Source of the DNA: Acidobacteriota bacterium
Lineage (GTDB): Bacteria > Acidobacteriota > Blastocatellia > RBC074
Length of the DNA stretch: 64,000 nt
NCBI GenBank assembly: GCA_018269055.1
Contig: JAFDVI010000015.1
Span: 188,618-252,617, forward strand
Reading direction: 5' to 3'
In this document: positions 1 to 8,817 of the stretch, piece by piece
Layout: the number at the start of each line of letters is the position of its first letter
How positions within the stretch are numbered: the stretch's first letter is position 1
Translations under genes and position numbers: made by a program
Notes under the pieces: generated by a model
The model's database searches: none
Told to the model about the DNA's origin: nothing
What the model saw: only the letters and a program-made list of their open reading frames with translations

Positions 1-17
1 TTGAATGCGAGGCCGCG

Positions 18-875
18 ATGAAATCCCTGAAAACAATTGCTATTGGCGTGGTTTTGCTTGCCGCGCTGTGCGTAATCGTTTTAGGGCCACGCCGGGTCAT
101 TGTTGGCGGCAAAAAAAAGTTGGAACGCGGTTGGTTGATTTTGAACGGAGGCCTGATTGATGTGGGCGGGCATCGGTTGCGCGTTGAGCGATTGGGAAAG
201 GGAACTCCTGCCGTCGTGTTTGAAGCAGGGCTGGCGCAGCCGCGAACGACTTGGGGAAAAGTTCCGAACGACGTTGCGGCATTCACCCAAACGGTGATTT
301 ATGATCGTGCAGGGCTGGGTGACAGTGACGAAGTAAACGGACGGCGAACCAGCAAGGAAACAGTTGCCGAGTTGCACACAATGTTGAAAGCCGCTGGCAT
401 TGAAGCTCCTTATGTTTTGGTCGGTCATTCCTTTGGTGGGTTGAATGTGCGGCTGTTTGCCAGTCAGTTCCCCGATGAAGTTGCCGGAATCGTTTTGGTG
501 GAATCCTCGCACGAGGATGAATATAACCGGCTGGCAGCATTGTTGCCTGAGTCACAGCGAAACGAATATCTGCGACACGAAGGCGGCGCGAATTACGAAA
601 AGATTGATTTGCTCGCCAGCGCCGAACAAGTGAAGACCGCCCCGGCATTGAAATTGCTGCCACTGATCGTCATCAGTGCTCCAGGCAATCCAAGTACAGT
701 AGGGGAAGCCGCCGCAAAAGTTCATGACGAGTTGCAGATTGCTCTCGGCCGATTGCTACCGAACGCTTCCCAGATCACCGCTGAGAGAAGCGGGCACTTC
801 GTGCAACTGGACCGTCCGGAACTTGTAAGCGATGCGATTCGAAAGGTTATCGGACAAATTCAAGCCAACCACTGA
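18..875 (+). CDS. Alpha/beta-fold hydrolase, membrane-anchored or secreted
   Basis: A 285-residue alpha/beta hydrolase of unknown substrate. Residues about 5-25 form a hydrophobic segment that would act as signal peptide or membrane anchor. The nucleophile elbow GHSFGG places the catalytic serine at S138, and the C-terminal 'SGHF' supplies the likely catalytic histidine H260. The oxyanion/cap region has the family's 'YDRAGLGDSD' strand-turn near residue 95. GAGG at 9-12 lies five bases before the ATG, supporting this start. The next gene starts 50 bases downstream and is unrelated in function, so membership of the EPS locus is uncertain. Family assignment is firm; substrate (ester, epoxide, haloalkane) cannot be read from the sequence. 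Confidence 0.88.
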   Translation: MKSLKTIAIGVVLLAALCVIVLGPRRVIVGGKKKLERGWLILNGGLIDVGGHRLRVERLGKGTPAVVFEAGLAQPRTTWGKVPNDVAAFTQTVIYDRAGLGDSDEVNGRRTSKETVAELHTMLKAAGIEAPYVLVGHSFGGLNVRLFASQFPDEVAGIVLVESSHEDEYNRLAALLPESQRNEYLRHEGGANYEKIDLLASAEQVKTAPALKLLPLIVISAPGNPSTVGEAAAKVHDELQIALGRLLPNASQITAERSGHFVQLDRPELVSDAIRKVIGQIQANH

Positions 876-925
876 GTTTGCCAGCCGTCAGATTAAATGC
901 CCCGGCTTAAAATGGAGAGTACAAG

Positions 926-2095
926 ATGAGAATCGGTGTTGATGCCACAAGCCGGCAAAACAATAGAGGATATGGGCGTCACGCGCGGGCGTTGTTGAAT
1001 GCGCTGATCCCGCTGGACTGCGATAACAGGTATACTTTGTTCGTTGATTCAATTGACGCTGACGACGAACTGCCTTCTGAAGCGGAAGTTCGTCTGGTCA
1101 GCACGGACGCACCAGCCGCTTTGGCTACTGCTGCGAATGGTCACCGCTCAGCGATGGACATGCTGCGGATGAGTCGCGCAATGTCCGATTCCCGTTTTGA
1201 TTTGCTGCTGTTCCCAACAGTTTACAGTTACGTCCCTGTGCTCAGCCGCGCGAAGAAAATCGTTATGATTCACGATGTGATTGCCGAAACGTATCCTCAA
1301 CTGACATTGCCTAGTTTCACCTCACGCCTGTTCTGGCGAACGAAAGTTGCGCTTGGCCGTTGGCAGGCGGATGCCATCGTTACGGTTTCTGATTACTCTC
1401 GACGAGGGATTTTGGAGCATTTCAAGACCTTGCCCGAACGAGTTTTCGTCGTCGGTGAAGCTAACGATCCGATTTTTCGACCCTTGCCTGATCCACATCC
1501 GACCAAACCCCTGTTGGAATTGGGAGTCAATGGCGAGGGACGCACAGTTGTTTACGTCGGCGGATTCAGTCCGCATAAAAATCTTGAAGCCCTGGTTTCG
1601 GCATTCGCCAAAGTTGTCGAACATCCAAGTTTTTCCGATGTGCAATTGGTGATGGTTGGCGAATATCAGAAAGAGGTGTTTCATAGTTGTTATTCCGCAA
1701 TCAAACGGCAAATTGCAGAACTCGGCATTTCCAGCCGCGTAGTTTTTACAGGGTATCTGCCGGATGAAGAATTGGTTGTTTTGCTGAATTTGGCCAGTGT
1801 ACTGGTACTGCCTTCGCTGATCGAAGGATTTGGTTTGCCAGCCGTCGAAGCCGCGGCTTGCGGATGCCCTGTAATTGCCACAACAGCCAGTCCTTTACCG
1901 GAACTGTTGGGAGAAGGGGGAATCTTTATCAATCCATCCAATCAAGAAGAGTTAGACGATGCTTTAGCTCACATTTTGGAATCAAAAGCCTTACGTCAGC
2001 AGATGCGGGCAGCGGGGTTGGCTGCGGCTGAAAAACTGACGTGGGGGGCCGCCGCTCATCAGATGATGGATTTGATACGCCAGGTGACTGCATGA
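926..2095 (+). CDS. Glycosyltransferase family 4 (GT-B)
   Basis: A 389-residue retaining glycosyltransferase of the GT4/'glycosyl transferase group 1' type. It opens with the acceptor-domain signature MRIGVDATS followed by a small-residue loop, and the C-terminal nucleotide-sugar domain has 'VYVGGFSPHKN' (about residue 210) and the E-x7-E-like motif in 'EGFGLPAVEAAACG' (about residue 298). No membrane span is visible, so it should act at the cytoplasmic face on a lipid-linked glycan. Its TGA stop overlaps the ATG of the next glycosyltransferase (ATGA), indicating translational coupling. Donor and acceptor sugars are not deducible. It probably belongs to the EPS locus. Confidence 0.92.
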   Translation: MRIGVDATSRQNNRGYGRHARALLNALIPLDCDNRYTLFVDSIDADDELPSEAEVRLVSTDAPAALATAANGHRSAMDMLRMSRAMSDSRFDLLLFPTVYSYVPVLSRAKKIVMIHDVIAETYPQLTLPSFTSRLFWRTKVALGRWQADAIVTVSDYSRRGILEHFKTLPERVFVVGEANDPIFRPLPDPHPTKPLLELGVNGEGRTVVYVGGFSPHKNLEALVSAFAKVVEHPSFSDVQLVMVGEYQKEVFHSCYSAIKRQIAELGISSRVVFTGYLPDEELVVLLNLASVLVLPSLIEGFGLPAVEAAACGCPVIATTASPLPELLGEGGIFINPSNQEELDDALAHILESKALRQQMRAAGLAAAEKLTWGAAAHQMMDLIRQVTA

Positions 2096-3309
2096 CGGAT
2101 CGTCCTCTCAATTTTCTACATCTCACAACCTTTTATCCGCCGTACAGTTTTGGTGGAGATGCGATGTACCTCTATAGGCTGTGCCACGCACTTGGGGACG
2201 AGGGCCATCACGTTGACGTTGTACATTGCATTGATTCTTACCATTTACAACATCCTGCGGAACCAGAAATCAAATTTGCCGATCACCCCAATGTCAAGGT
2301 TCACGGACTGCGTAGTGGTTACAAATGGCTTTCACCACTACTCACTCAGCAAACGGGTCGCGCATATCTAAAACGACGCCAAATTCGAGAGTTGCTCGAT
2401 AGCAATCCCTACGATGTCATCCACTACCACAACACTTCTTTGCTTGGTCCGGAAATTCTGACTTGGCGGCCTAAACAGGGGAACCCCGTCAAATTGTATA
2501 CAACCCATGAACATTGGCTGATTTGTCCCATGCATGTGCTTTGGAAGTTCAACAACCACCCATGTGAAAAACCGGCGTGTTTGCGTTGTACACTCAAGGG
2601 AAAACGTCCACCGCAGCTTTGGCGATACACTGGAATGCTTGAACGTGCAAGTGCTCATATTGACCATTTCGTTTCGCCGAGTCGTTTTACTGCGGAAATG
2701 CATGCAAAGCGCGGTTTCCCGCAACCTGTAGGGCACCTACCATATTTTATTGAACGTGTTGACAAGGATTGGCAAAATCCCGGCCCACGCCCACAAGAGC
2801 GTCCGTATTTTCTATTTGTGGGGAGATTGGAAAAGATAAAAGGGCTTCAAACCTTGATTGACGTTTGGCAGCGAATAGATAAGTTTGATCTCTTGGTTGC
2901 CGGGACGGGGAACTTTGAAGCTGAATTGCGCACTCAAGCGGGCGAAAATCCTCGCATTAAATTTCTTGGCGCGTTGCCTCAACGAGAACTAGGCTCTTTA
3001 TACTTCCATTCGCAAGCCTGCATTGTCCCATCTCTTACTTATGAGACGTTTGGCATCATTATTATTGAGGCTTTTGCCCGAAAAGCACCTGTAATTGTCC
3101 GCGATCTCGGAGCTTTGCCAGAAGTCGTTCACGACAGTGGCGGAGGGTGTGTTTATCGTACCAACGAGGAGTTGCTAAAATTTATTGATAGGTTAGGAAG
3201 TTCTTCAACCGACCGAAATGAGATGGGTGAAAAGGGGTACCAAGCGTTTCTCAGAAATTGGTGTAAAGAAGCCCACTTAAAATTATATTTCAAGCTCGCC
3301 TCAATTTAG
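2092..3309 (+). CDS. Glycosyltransferase family 4 (GT-B)
   Basis: A 405-residue GT4 enzyme. The open frame extends 17 codons further upstream, but the ATG at 2092 overlaps the previous stop as ATGA and is followed directly by the family-typical 'LNFLHLTTFYPPYSFGG' N terminus, so it is preferred. The C-terminal half shows 'FLFVGRLEKIKGLQTLI' and the donor-binding 'YETFGIIIIEAFARKAPV'. It is clearly AT-richer than the preceding gene, marking the left edge of the low-G+C block that runs to about 11 kb. It also contains cysteines in an HWLICPMH...C-x(4)-C-x2-C arrangement (about residues 145-170), a pattern seen in some GT4 enzymes of EPS clusters. Sugar specificity is unknown. Confidence 0.92.
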   Translation: MTDRPLNFLHLTTFYPPYSFGGDAMYLYRLCHALGDEGHHVDVVHCIDSYHLQHPAEPEIKFADHPNVKVHGLRSGYKWLSPLLTQQTGRAYLKRRQIRELLDSNPYDVIHYHNTSLLGPEILTWRPKQGNPVKLYTTHEHWLICPMHVLWKFNNHPCEKPACLRCTLKGKRPPQLWRYTGMLERASAHIDHFVSPSRFTAEMHAKRGFPQPVGHLPYFIERVDKDWQNPGPRPQERPYFLFVGRLEKIKGLQTLIDVWQRIDKFDLLVAGTGNFEAELRTQAGENPRIKFLGALPQRELGSLYFHSQACIVPSLTYETFGIIIIEAFARKAPVIVRDLGALPEVVHDSGGGCVYRTNEELLKFIDRLGSSSTDRNEMGEKGYQAFLRNWCKEAHLKLYFKLASI

Positions 3310-3816
3310 AAAAATCCTCCGATGGGGGTTAAGTAGCTCTCTCAACCTGCCACTCTTTTCTAGCCTTCCTCCAAAAGTCTTCAGCGCTCTGCATTTCTTA
3401 GAGCAACTCGGTCAAGGTACACGGTAAAAGCCATTTTGATTCGACTCCCAATCAAATATGCCCCCTGACTCTTCCCTTTCGACTCATTCCCATTCAGTCA
3501 AATAAGTTTTTGTTTTTACAAGCGTTTAATAGGCTTATAAAGACGGGGACTGATGCCAAAGTGCTGAGAGAAAGAAAGGATGTTGTAGGACGAATCGGTT
3601 GAAATGTAGGTTATAGCCTGACATTTTTCTTGACAGTTGCTTACAGCGACGCTACATTACACTTCGTCTGATGACAGTGAATTTTTCAAAGTATTCCGAC
3701 AAAGAATTGGTTGGACTTCTTATTATTGTATTTTTGGCCAAAGTTGGAAGGTTTGGCTCTAACAAAGGCGAAAGTTGAAAGAATTCTTTTTTGGCAATAC
3801 CCAGGAGTTGCCAGTA
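3310..3816 (+). other. Intergenic region upstream of the regulatory genes
   Basis: About 500 bases without a credible gene. It is AT-rich and holds two promoter-like pairs: TTTACA at 3515-3520 with TATAAA at 3536-3541 (15-base spacer, short), and the better one listed separately at 3630-3658. A 7-bp inverted repeat (TTTGATT at 3435-3441, AATCAAA at 3450-3456) could be an operator or a weak hairpin. No U-tract terminator is visible after the upstream glycosyltransferase. Confidence 0.5.
3630..3658 (+). promoter_or_regulatory. Candidate sigma70-type promoter for the regulator/EPS block
   Basis: A perfect -35 hexamer TTGACA at 3630-3635 is followed after 17 bases by TACATT at 3653-3658 (4 of 6 matches to the -10 consensus). 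It sits about 160 bases ahead of the histidine kinase start, in a long non-coding stretch. The assignment is from sequence only. Confidence 0.5.
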
Positions 3817-4608
3817 ATGCTTGCTGAATCAATAAAAACCGGAAGGCAAAAACGTCAAATAATCAAATCGAAAAGTCACTGGGGTGAGTTTAGCTTACAG
3901 AACGATTCGAGTACTTTTAATGTCAACAAGAAAATAAAGCTATCGCTTGCACAATTTTTCCTAGAACTAGAAGCTACTAGAGAGTTAGAACGCAAGCGAA
4001 TAGCGCGAGAACTTCATGATCAAATTGGGCAGGAAATTGTAGCGCTAACTTTATGTCTCAAAGGGCTGAAAAAAGAAATAAATTCCACTCCTGATACAGA
4101 AGTCTATTTTGACCAACTGGGAACCATTATTGGTGAACTTGAGCAGCAGATACATGACATTGCTTGGGAGCTGAGGCCATTGGTTTTAGAAGACTTAGGG
4201 TTAAATGAAGCGTTATTGAGTCTCGTTGATAGATGGTCTTCAACTACCAGCATAAAGATCAATTTTCAGTATTCCATTTTAAGCGAGTTCGAGTTACCTA
4301 AATTAGTAGAGGGAGAAATTTTTCGAATTGTCCAGGAAGCTTTAACAAACATTATTAAACACGCGGGAGCAAGTCAGGTAAATATAGTTTTGTCATCAAT
4401 GGAAGGCAGTTTGTTGCTTCAAATAATAGACGATGGATGTGGAATTGCTCAAAGTTTTGATTGTAAGAGTAAAAATAACAGTTTTGGTTTGACTGGAATA
4501 GCAGAAAGGCTCGAATTGTTGTCAGGTTCATTAAAAATTAGTTCATTACCTGGGCGAGGAACTAAATTGGAAGCTAACATACCCGTTTACCAAAAAAAGA
4601 AAAGGTAA
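3817..4608 (+). CDS. NarL-family sensor histidine kinase (cytoplasmic)
   Basis: A 263-residue two-component kinase. HisKA_3 dimerisation/phosphoacceptor helix with 'ARELHDQIGQE' puts the phosphorylated histidine at H67. The HATPase_c domain has an N box ('IVQEALTNIIKHA'), a G1 box ('IDDGCGI') and a terminal 'LPGRGTKLEANIP'. There is no transmembrane or recognisable sensor domain, so it is likely soluble with an input that the ~50-residue N terminus or a partner supplies. The frame could begin at TTG 3775, but AGGAG at 3803-3807 lies nine bases before ATG 3817, so that start is chosen. The response regulator follows after three bases and is its probable partner. Confidence 0.9.
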   Translation: MLAESIKTGRQKRQIIKSKSHWGEFSLQNDSSTFNVNKKIKLSLAQFFLELEATRELERKRIARELHDQIGQEIVALTLCLKGLKKEINSTPDTEVYFDQLGTIIGELEQQIHDIAWELRPLVLEDLGLNEALLSLVDRWSSTTSIKINFQYSILSEFELPKLVEGEIFRIVQEALTNIIKHAGASQVNIVLSSMEGSLLLQIIDDGCGIAQSFDCKSKNNSFGLTGIAERLELLSGSLKISSLPGRGTKLEANIPVYQKKKR

Positions 4609-4611
4609 AAT

Positions 4612-5271
4612 ATGTCAAAACTGGGGGTCTTTCTGGTAGATGATCATCCAATTGTACGCAAAGGGTTAAAGGCTTTGATCTCTGAACAAGCTGATATGGA
4701 GGTAATTGGCGAAGCCGGAAATGGAAGAGATGTTTTAGTGCAACTGAAAGATTCGCGTCCTGATGTAATTGTTCTCGATATCACATTGCCAGATATAAAT
4801 GGAATTCAAGTGATGGAACGTATTAAACAGTCTGGCTTAGAAGTCAAAATACTAGTGTTAACTGTGCACGAATCGAGTGGGTATTTACGCCAAGTGTTTC
4901 AAGTTGGTGCTACAGGCTATTTGTTAAAGAGAACTGCTGGAGATGAATTAATACATGCGATAAGAGTGGTATCATCAGGCGGTGCGTATTTAGACCCGAC
5001 TCTTGCCGGAAGAATGGTAAACGCGTTGGTTCAAAATTTGCCTCAAAAGGAAGAAGAGGCTGTCCCCAAAAGCAAGTTGAGTGAAAGAGAAAAAGAGGTA
5101 TTGCACTTACTTTCGCTAGGGTTTAGCAATAAAGAAATTGCCAGCCAATTATCATTGAGTTCAAAAACTATAGAAACTTATAAAGCTAGGTTAATTGAAA
5201 AGCTTGGCTTGGCCAGTCGTGCTGAATTAGTCCGCTACGCTTTAAATCAAGGATGGCTTCAAACTATTTGA
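4612..5271 (+). CDS. LuxR/NarL-type response regulator
   Basis: A 219-residue transcription factor with an intact receiver domain: acidic pair D10-D11, phosphoacceptor D56, T84 and K106 are all present. A short linker precedes a C-terminal LuxR-type helix-turn-helix ('LSEREKEVLHLLSLGFSNKEIASQL', read here in two parts: sensor helix about 152-166, recognition helix about 180-192). It starts three bases after the kinase stop, so the pair is co-translated and should form a phosphorelay. Position directly ahead of the wzz/kinase/export genes suggests that it controls EPS expression, which is inference. Confidence 0.95.
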   Translation: MSKLGVFLVDDHPIVRKGLKALISEQADMEVIGEAGNGRDVLVQLKDSRPDVIVLDITLPDINGIQVMERIKQSGLEVKILVLTVHESSGYLRQVFQVGATGYLLKRTAGDELIHAIRVVSSGGAYLDPTLAGRMVNALVQNLPQKEEEAVPKSKLSEREKEVLHLLSLGFSNKEIASQLSLSSKTIETYKARLIEKLGLASRAELVRYALNQGWLQTI

Positions 5272-5427
5272 GTTAGTCTGGAAGAATATTAGTCTTGAAA
5301 TGTTTTTTTGTGCGCCGTTGTCGTTTTTCATTTCCCGAAATCACCCCGTGTTAAGTAACGCACTGCTGAGCCTGATTATCCATGAAACTGCATTTAACAA
5401 AATAGTGTAATAATCGAGGAGGTAATT

Positions 5428-6150
5428 TTGACATCCCAATCATTCCCCCATTCAAGGATAGTACGTGTCTTACTAATACAGAATCAAGAGTGTGTAAGAT
5501 TAGGATTGCGCCTGTTGCTTGAAAGTATGCCAGAGATTGAGGTAATTGGGGAGGCGTCGAATTATGCTCAAGCGATAACTGCTATCAAGCATAATCATCC
5601 TGATGTAATTTTACTGGATCACGAGCATGGTGGGGATTGTAGTATTGACACAATCCCGGATTTACTCGTCGCCTCAGAAAATGGAAAGGTCCTGGTTTTT
5701 ACTGGAGAATGGAACCCAGATTCGCATTATAGGGCCTTTGGTCTTGGTGCGACTGGCTTAGTATTTAAAACTGACTCACCCACGGTCTTGGCCAAAGCTA
5801 TAAATAAAGTTCATATCGGAGAAGCTTGGATTGAAAGTGTAACCATGGCTCGGCTATTACGAGAGGTGTGGCAAAACAAGGTCAAATCCAATGAAATCAT
5901 CTTTCATTATCCGAAAAATAAAAAAAATACCATCAAACTAACGGAAAGAGAAAAAGAGATAATTGTTTTGATTGGTGAACGGCTAAAAAATAAACAGATT
6001 GCGGATAGACTGTTTGTTTGTGAGGCGACCGTTCGCCACCATTTGACCTCAATTTACGGAAAATTGAACTTGAATAATCGCTTTGAATTAGCTCTTTACG
6101 CCTATCAAAATGGACTGGCTAAGCAGCCATTTATTACTACGACCGAATAA
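5428..6150 (+). CDS. Atypical LuxR-type response regulator with degenerate receiver
   Basis: A 240-residue protein with a receiver-like domain and a C-terminal LuxR helix-turn-helix ('LTEREKEIIVLIG', then 'KNKQIADRLFVCEATVRHHL'). Aligned with the neighbouring regulator, the Mg2+-binding Asp-Asp pair is replaced by Q18-N19, while the phosphoacceptor-position D64, T92 and K114 remain. Loss of the acidic pair normally abolishes conventional phosphorylation, so it may be phosphorylation-independent or respond to another signal. The start is TTG 5428: a perfect AGGAGG at 5417-5422 lies five bases upstream and no closer ATG exists. It sits 156 bases after the canonical regulator and 59 bases before the Wzz-like gene. 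Confidence 0.9.
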   Translation: MTSQSFPHSRIVRVLLIQNQECVRLGLRLLLESMPEIEVIGEASNYAQAITAIKHNHPDVILLDHEHGGDCSIDTIPDLLVASENGKVLVFTGEWNPDSHYRAFGLGATGLVFKTDSPTVLAKAINKVHIGEAWIESVTMARLLREVWQNKVKSNEIIFHYPKNKKNTIKLTEREKEIIVLIGERLKNKQIADRLFVCEATVRHHLTSIYGKLNLNNRFELALYAYQNGLAKQPFITTTE

Positions 6151-6209
6151 ACTGTATCCTTCTAAGATTCAAAATATTTAGCGTGGCTAGGAATAGCGAC
6201 GGAGTAAGC

Positions 6210-7796
6210 ATGAAAAACTTCAGGCCTCGTACAATGCTCGAATATGTAAGAATGTTATGGCGGCGTAAGCTGATTATTGTTTTGTTTTCGGTAGCCATAA
6301 TGATCGCGGCGTATAATTCGCTGCGCCTCGTACGGAATGTTTACGAAGCAAGCGCGCTAGTTGCTATTTCGATTCAAACGAGTGAGGAAAGGAGTGCGGT
6401 CGATGTGCAGGTAGCATCAGTAAATCAACACTTGCTCAGTCGCGCAAATCTTGAGCCGATCATCCGGCGCTATCGGCTTTATAATAATAAGGATGAAAAT
6501 GTTGATTCTGCGATAGAAGCATTACGCAAAGATGTTAAGGTCGAGACCAAGGTCCGGGATTATTATCCTCAGTTTCCAATTTCATTTACAATAACTTACA
6601 AAAATAATGACCCAGTCATAGCAATGCAGGTGACAAATGATTTAATCTCATATTTTAATAACTCAAATGATCGTTTGGAAAAACAAAATGCAGATGAAGC
6701 CAATGCTCTTGATGGGGTTATTAACGAGCTTGAAGAGCGTCTCAAGCAGATTAATAAGCAAAGAGCCGCTACTGAAGCTTTAACAGGAAATCTTAGCACT
6801 GTAAAAGCTCAGAGAACCTCTTTACTGTTTGCTATTGAAAATCTAAACGATAAGGAATTTAGCCTCAATCAGCACATTGCCCAGCAAAAACGTCAAATAA
6901 CCGAGCAGGAAAAAATCACTAAAGCGTTGCCGTCAGATTCCATAGAAGCTACTCGCAGCAGTGCTTATGGAGTTCTTTTGACTGAGAAAGCTCGCCTCGA
7001 AGCGCAGTTAAAAGAGCAAAGATCTCAGTACACGGAAAAGAATCAAAAAGTCATACAAACACAGGCTCAACTTACCGAAATAAATAAACAACTAATTGAG
7101 ATGGGTGAAAAAAGAAGCCAGGCAGGTATTGAATCCCTATCCCCGGAAATGCGCGAACTACGCGGGCTACAACGAGAATTAGCAAGTTTAGAAACTGATC
7201 TTGAACTCGTTCAGCGTGAGGTGAGAAGGAAACAGCAAGCATTGGCTTTGTTACCCGATGTAGATGTCTCCATGGCCGATGTTGCATCTAGTGGTATTAC
7301 AAATAATGTAATGCCAGGAGAAAAAGTGAAAGATGCTGAAGGAACTGAAGAGTATAATTTGTTATTTAATCGTTACAGCAATTTATTGGAAAAACGGGAT
7401 TCTTTTCGTCGCCTAGAGAGTAAAAAAGGTGAGGGTAACCTGGGGCTTTTTCAGATTGTGGATAAGGCGACACTGCCGACAACACCCGTTGGACCTAACC
7501 GAGGTAAGCTTCTGGCCATAGCGATTGCCATGGCTTTAGGCGTTGCGATTATGGCTGCTCTTGTAATTGAAGCTCCGAGGCTACTTACGATTCAAGATGA
7601 AAATGATATTGAATACTTACTTGGCACGCCCGTTGTCGGTCTTATCCCGGAAACTCTTACTGCGACAGAAAGCAGACGCAATCGTAAATTGTTACTGGTT
7701 CGTCTTATGGGAATTCTGTTATTAGCAGTAGTTACTGTTCCGGCATTTTCCCTTCTTTTGAAGAAGGTTCAAATCTTTCAGCTACTGGCAAAATAA
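6210..7796 (+). CDS. Wzz/GNVR-type polysaccharide chain-length determinant
   Basis: A 528-residue inner-membrane co-polymerase. It has an N-terminal Wzz domain with a membrane segment (about residues 22-42), a large periplasmic region rich in heptads from about 150 to 360 (coiled coil, GNVR type), and a second membrane segment near residues 435-460. A further hydrophobic stretch lies near the C terminus (about 500-518). 'KATLPTTPVGPNR' matches the proline-rich motif that precedes TM2 in this family. The start ATG 6210 has GGAG at 6201-6204; an in-frame GTG at 6183 lacks this. The ATPase that is fused to such proteins in Wzc is here a separate downstream gene, so the split arrangement resembles CapA/CapB. 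Confidence 0.93.
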   Translation: MKNFRPRTMLEYVRMLWRRKLIIVLFSVAIMIAAYNSLRLVRNVYEASALVAISIQTSEERSAVDVQVASVNQHLLSRANLEPIIRRYRLYNNKDENVDSAIEALRKDVKVETKVRDYYPQFPISFTITYKNNDPVIAMQVTNDLISYFNNSNDRLEKQNADEANALDGVINELEERLKQINKQRAATEALTGNLSTVKAQRTSLLFAIENLNDKEFSLNQHIAQQKRQITEQEKITKALPSDSIEATRSSAYGVLLTEKARLEAQLKEQRSQYTEKNQKVIQTQAQLTEINKQLIEMGEKRSQAGIESLSPEMRELRGLQRELASLETDLELVQREVRRKQQALALLPDVDVSMADVASSGITNNVMPGEKVKDAEGTEEYNLLFNRYSNLLEKRDSFRRLESKKGEGNLGLFQIVDKATLPTTPVGPNRGKLLAIAIAMALGVAIMAALVIEAPRLLTIQDENDIEYLLGTPVVGLIPETLTATESRRNRKLLLVRLMGILLLAVVTVPAFSLLLKKVQIFQLLAK

Positions 7797-7823
7797 TCAG
7801 TATTGGCGAAGCAGGAGTATAAA

Positions 7824-8699
7824 ATGGAAAATAGGTTAGAAGTATTAACTAACAGAATTAGTGAACCTCGCCGAACCAAGCCTTTTCGGGAAGAAGGGCA
7901 AAATGCCAGTGACAATAATCTGGGGCAAGCTCTAGAAAAGATTGATTTTAAATATTATTCGATGTCCCCATCAACTTCGGCCAAGCTTGAAGGAAGAGAA
8001 AGAGGCGGGCTCAAAATTTCCAGAGAAATTCTCGCGGAGCCCTCACGCGAGATTTCGCTGAATTTCTTTCACGTAGCTTCGCATCTGGTCACATTACACG
8101 AAAATGATCTGGTTGCGTCTGAACAATATGACATGTTGGCCCTCAGGCTAATTGCGGGAACAACAGAGAAGCTATTTAAACGTGTCTTGATTACTTCTGC
8201 ACAAAAAGGAGATGGACGTACTAGCGTATTGATAAATCTCGCTGGTGCGTTGGCCCGCGCTGGTAAAAGGGTATTGGTAATCGACACTGATTTTGTAAAG
8301 CCATCTGTAATTAGATTATTGGGTATTGAGTCGCAGATTGGGTTGGCGGAAATTTATGGTCGAGGGCTACCCCCAGGTGCAGCAATTGTCAGAGTTCTAC
8401 CCTCCGATTTTCACGTACTTCCCATGAGAGAGCGAATTGATAACTCAGTTGAGATACTTACTTCTCCGATTTTTCACGAAATACTCGAAATTCTCGATCC
8501 AAATTATGACTTTATACTTTTTGATTCCCCGCCAATGTTAGATCGAGCGGATTGTAGCATGTTGATCAAGTTGGTTGATACTGCTTTAGTGGTTGTGAGG
8601 CAAGGGGCTACGAAAGTAGCTACAATGGCTAAAGCTGTTGAACAATTGTCACAAGAGGATATTTTTGGTGTAGTGCTTAACAGGATAACTGACTATTAA
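7824..8699 (+). CDS. CpsD/CapB-like BY-kinase-family ATPase with altered Walker A
   Basis: A 291-residue P-loop protein of the capsular-exopolysaccharide tyrosine autokinase family. After about 100 poorly conserved residues comes 'SEQYDMLALRL', the conserved E-x-x-R-x-L-like dimer helix, then the P loop SAQKGDGRTS (125-134), the Walker A' strand 'VLVIDTDFVKPS' and Walker B 'FILFDSPP'. The usual P-loop lysine is R132 (codon CGT), and the C terminus ends at a single Tyr with no tyrosine cluster. Both features cast doubt on normal autokinase activity. AGGAG at 7813-7817 supports ATG 7824 over TTG 7803. It would partner the Wzz-like protein upstream. Confidence 0.88.
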   Translation: MENRLEVLTNRISEPRRTKPFREEGQNASDNNLGQALEKIDFKYYSMSPSTSAKLEGRERGGLKISREILAEPSREISLNFFHVASHLVTLHENDLVASEQYDMLALRLIAGTTEKLFKRVLITSAQKGDGRTSVLINLAGALARAGKRVLVIDTDFVKPSVIRLLGIESQIGLAEIYGRGLPPGAAIVRVLPSDFHVLPMRERIDNSVEILTSPIFHEILEILDPNYDFILFDSPPMLDRADCSMLIKLVDTALVVVRQGATKVATMAKAVEQLSQEDIFGVVLNRITDY

Positions 8700-8817
8700 A
8701 TTTTATATTAGCACTAATGAAGCAAGATCCCAATTTAGTGTTATTTTAACGTGTTTCTGGCTGTTTGTGTGGTCGTCACATTTGAGGCTAAACGCCGCAG
8801 TTCAAAGGGAGGCTCAA

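Noticed and set aside
3541..3600. CTGAGAG with GGGG upstream (3544-3570), reminiscent of a TPP riboswitch
   Set aside because: The conserved downstream ACCTGAT...GGAT...AATGCC part of the THI box is missing and the following genes have no thiamine connection.
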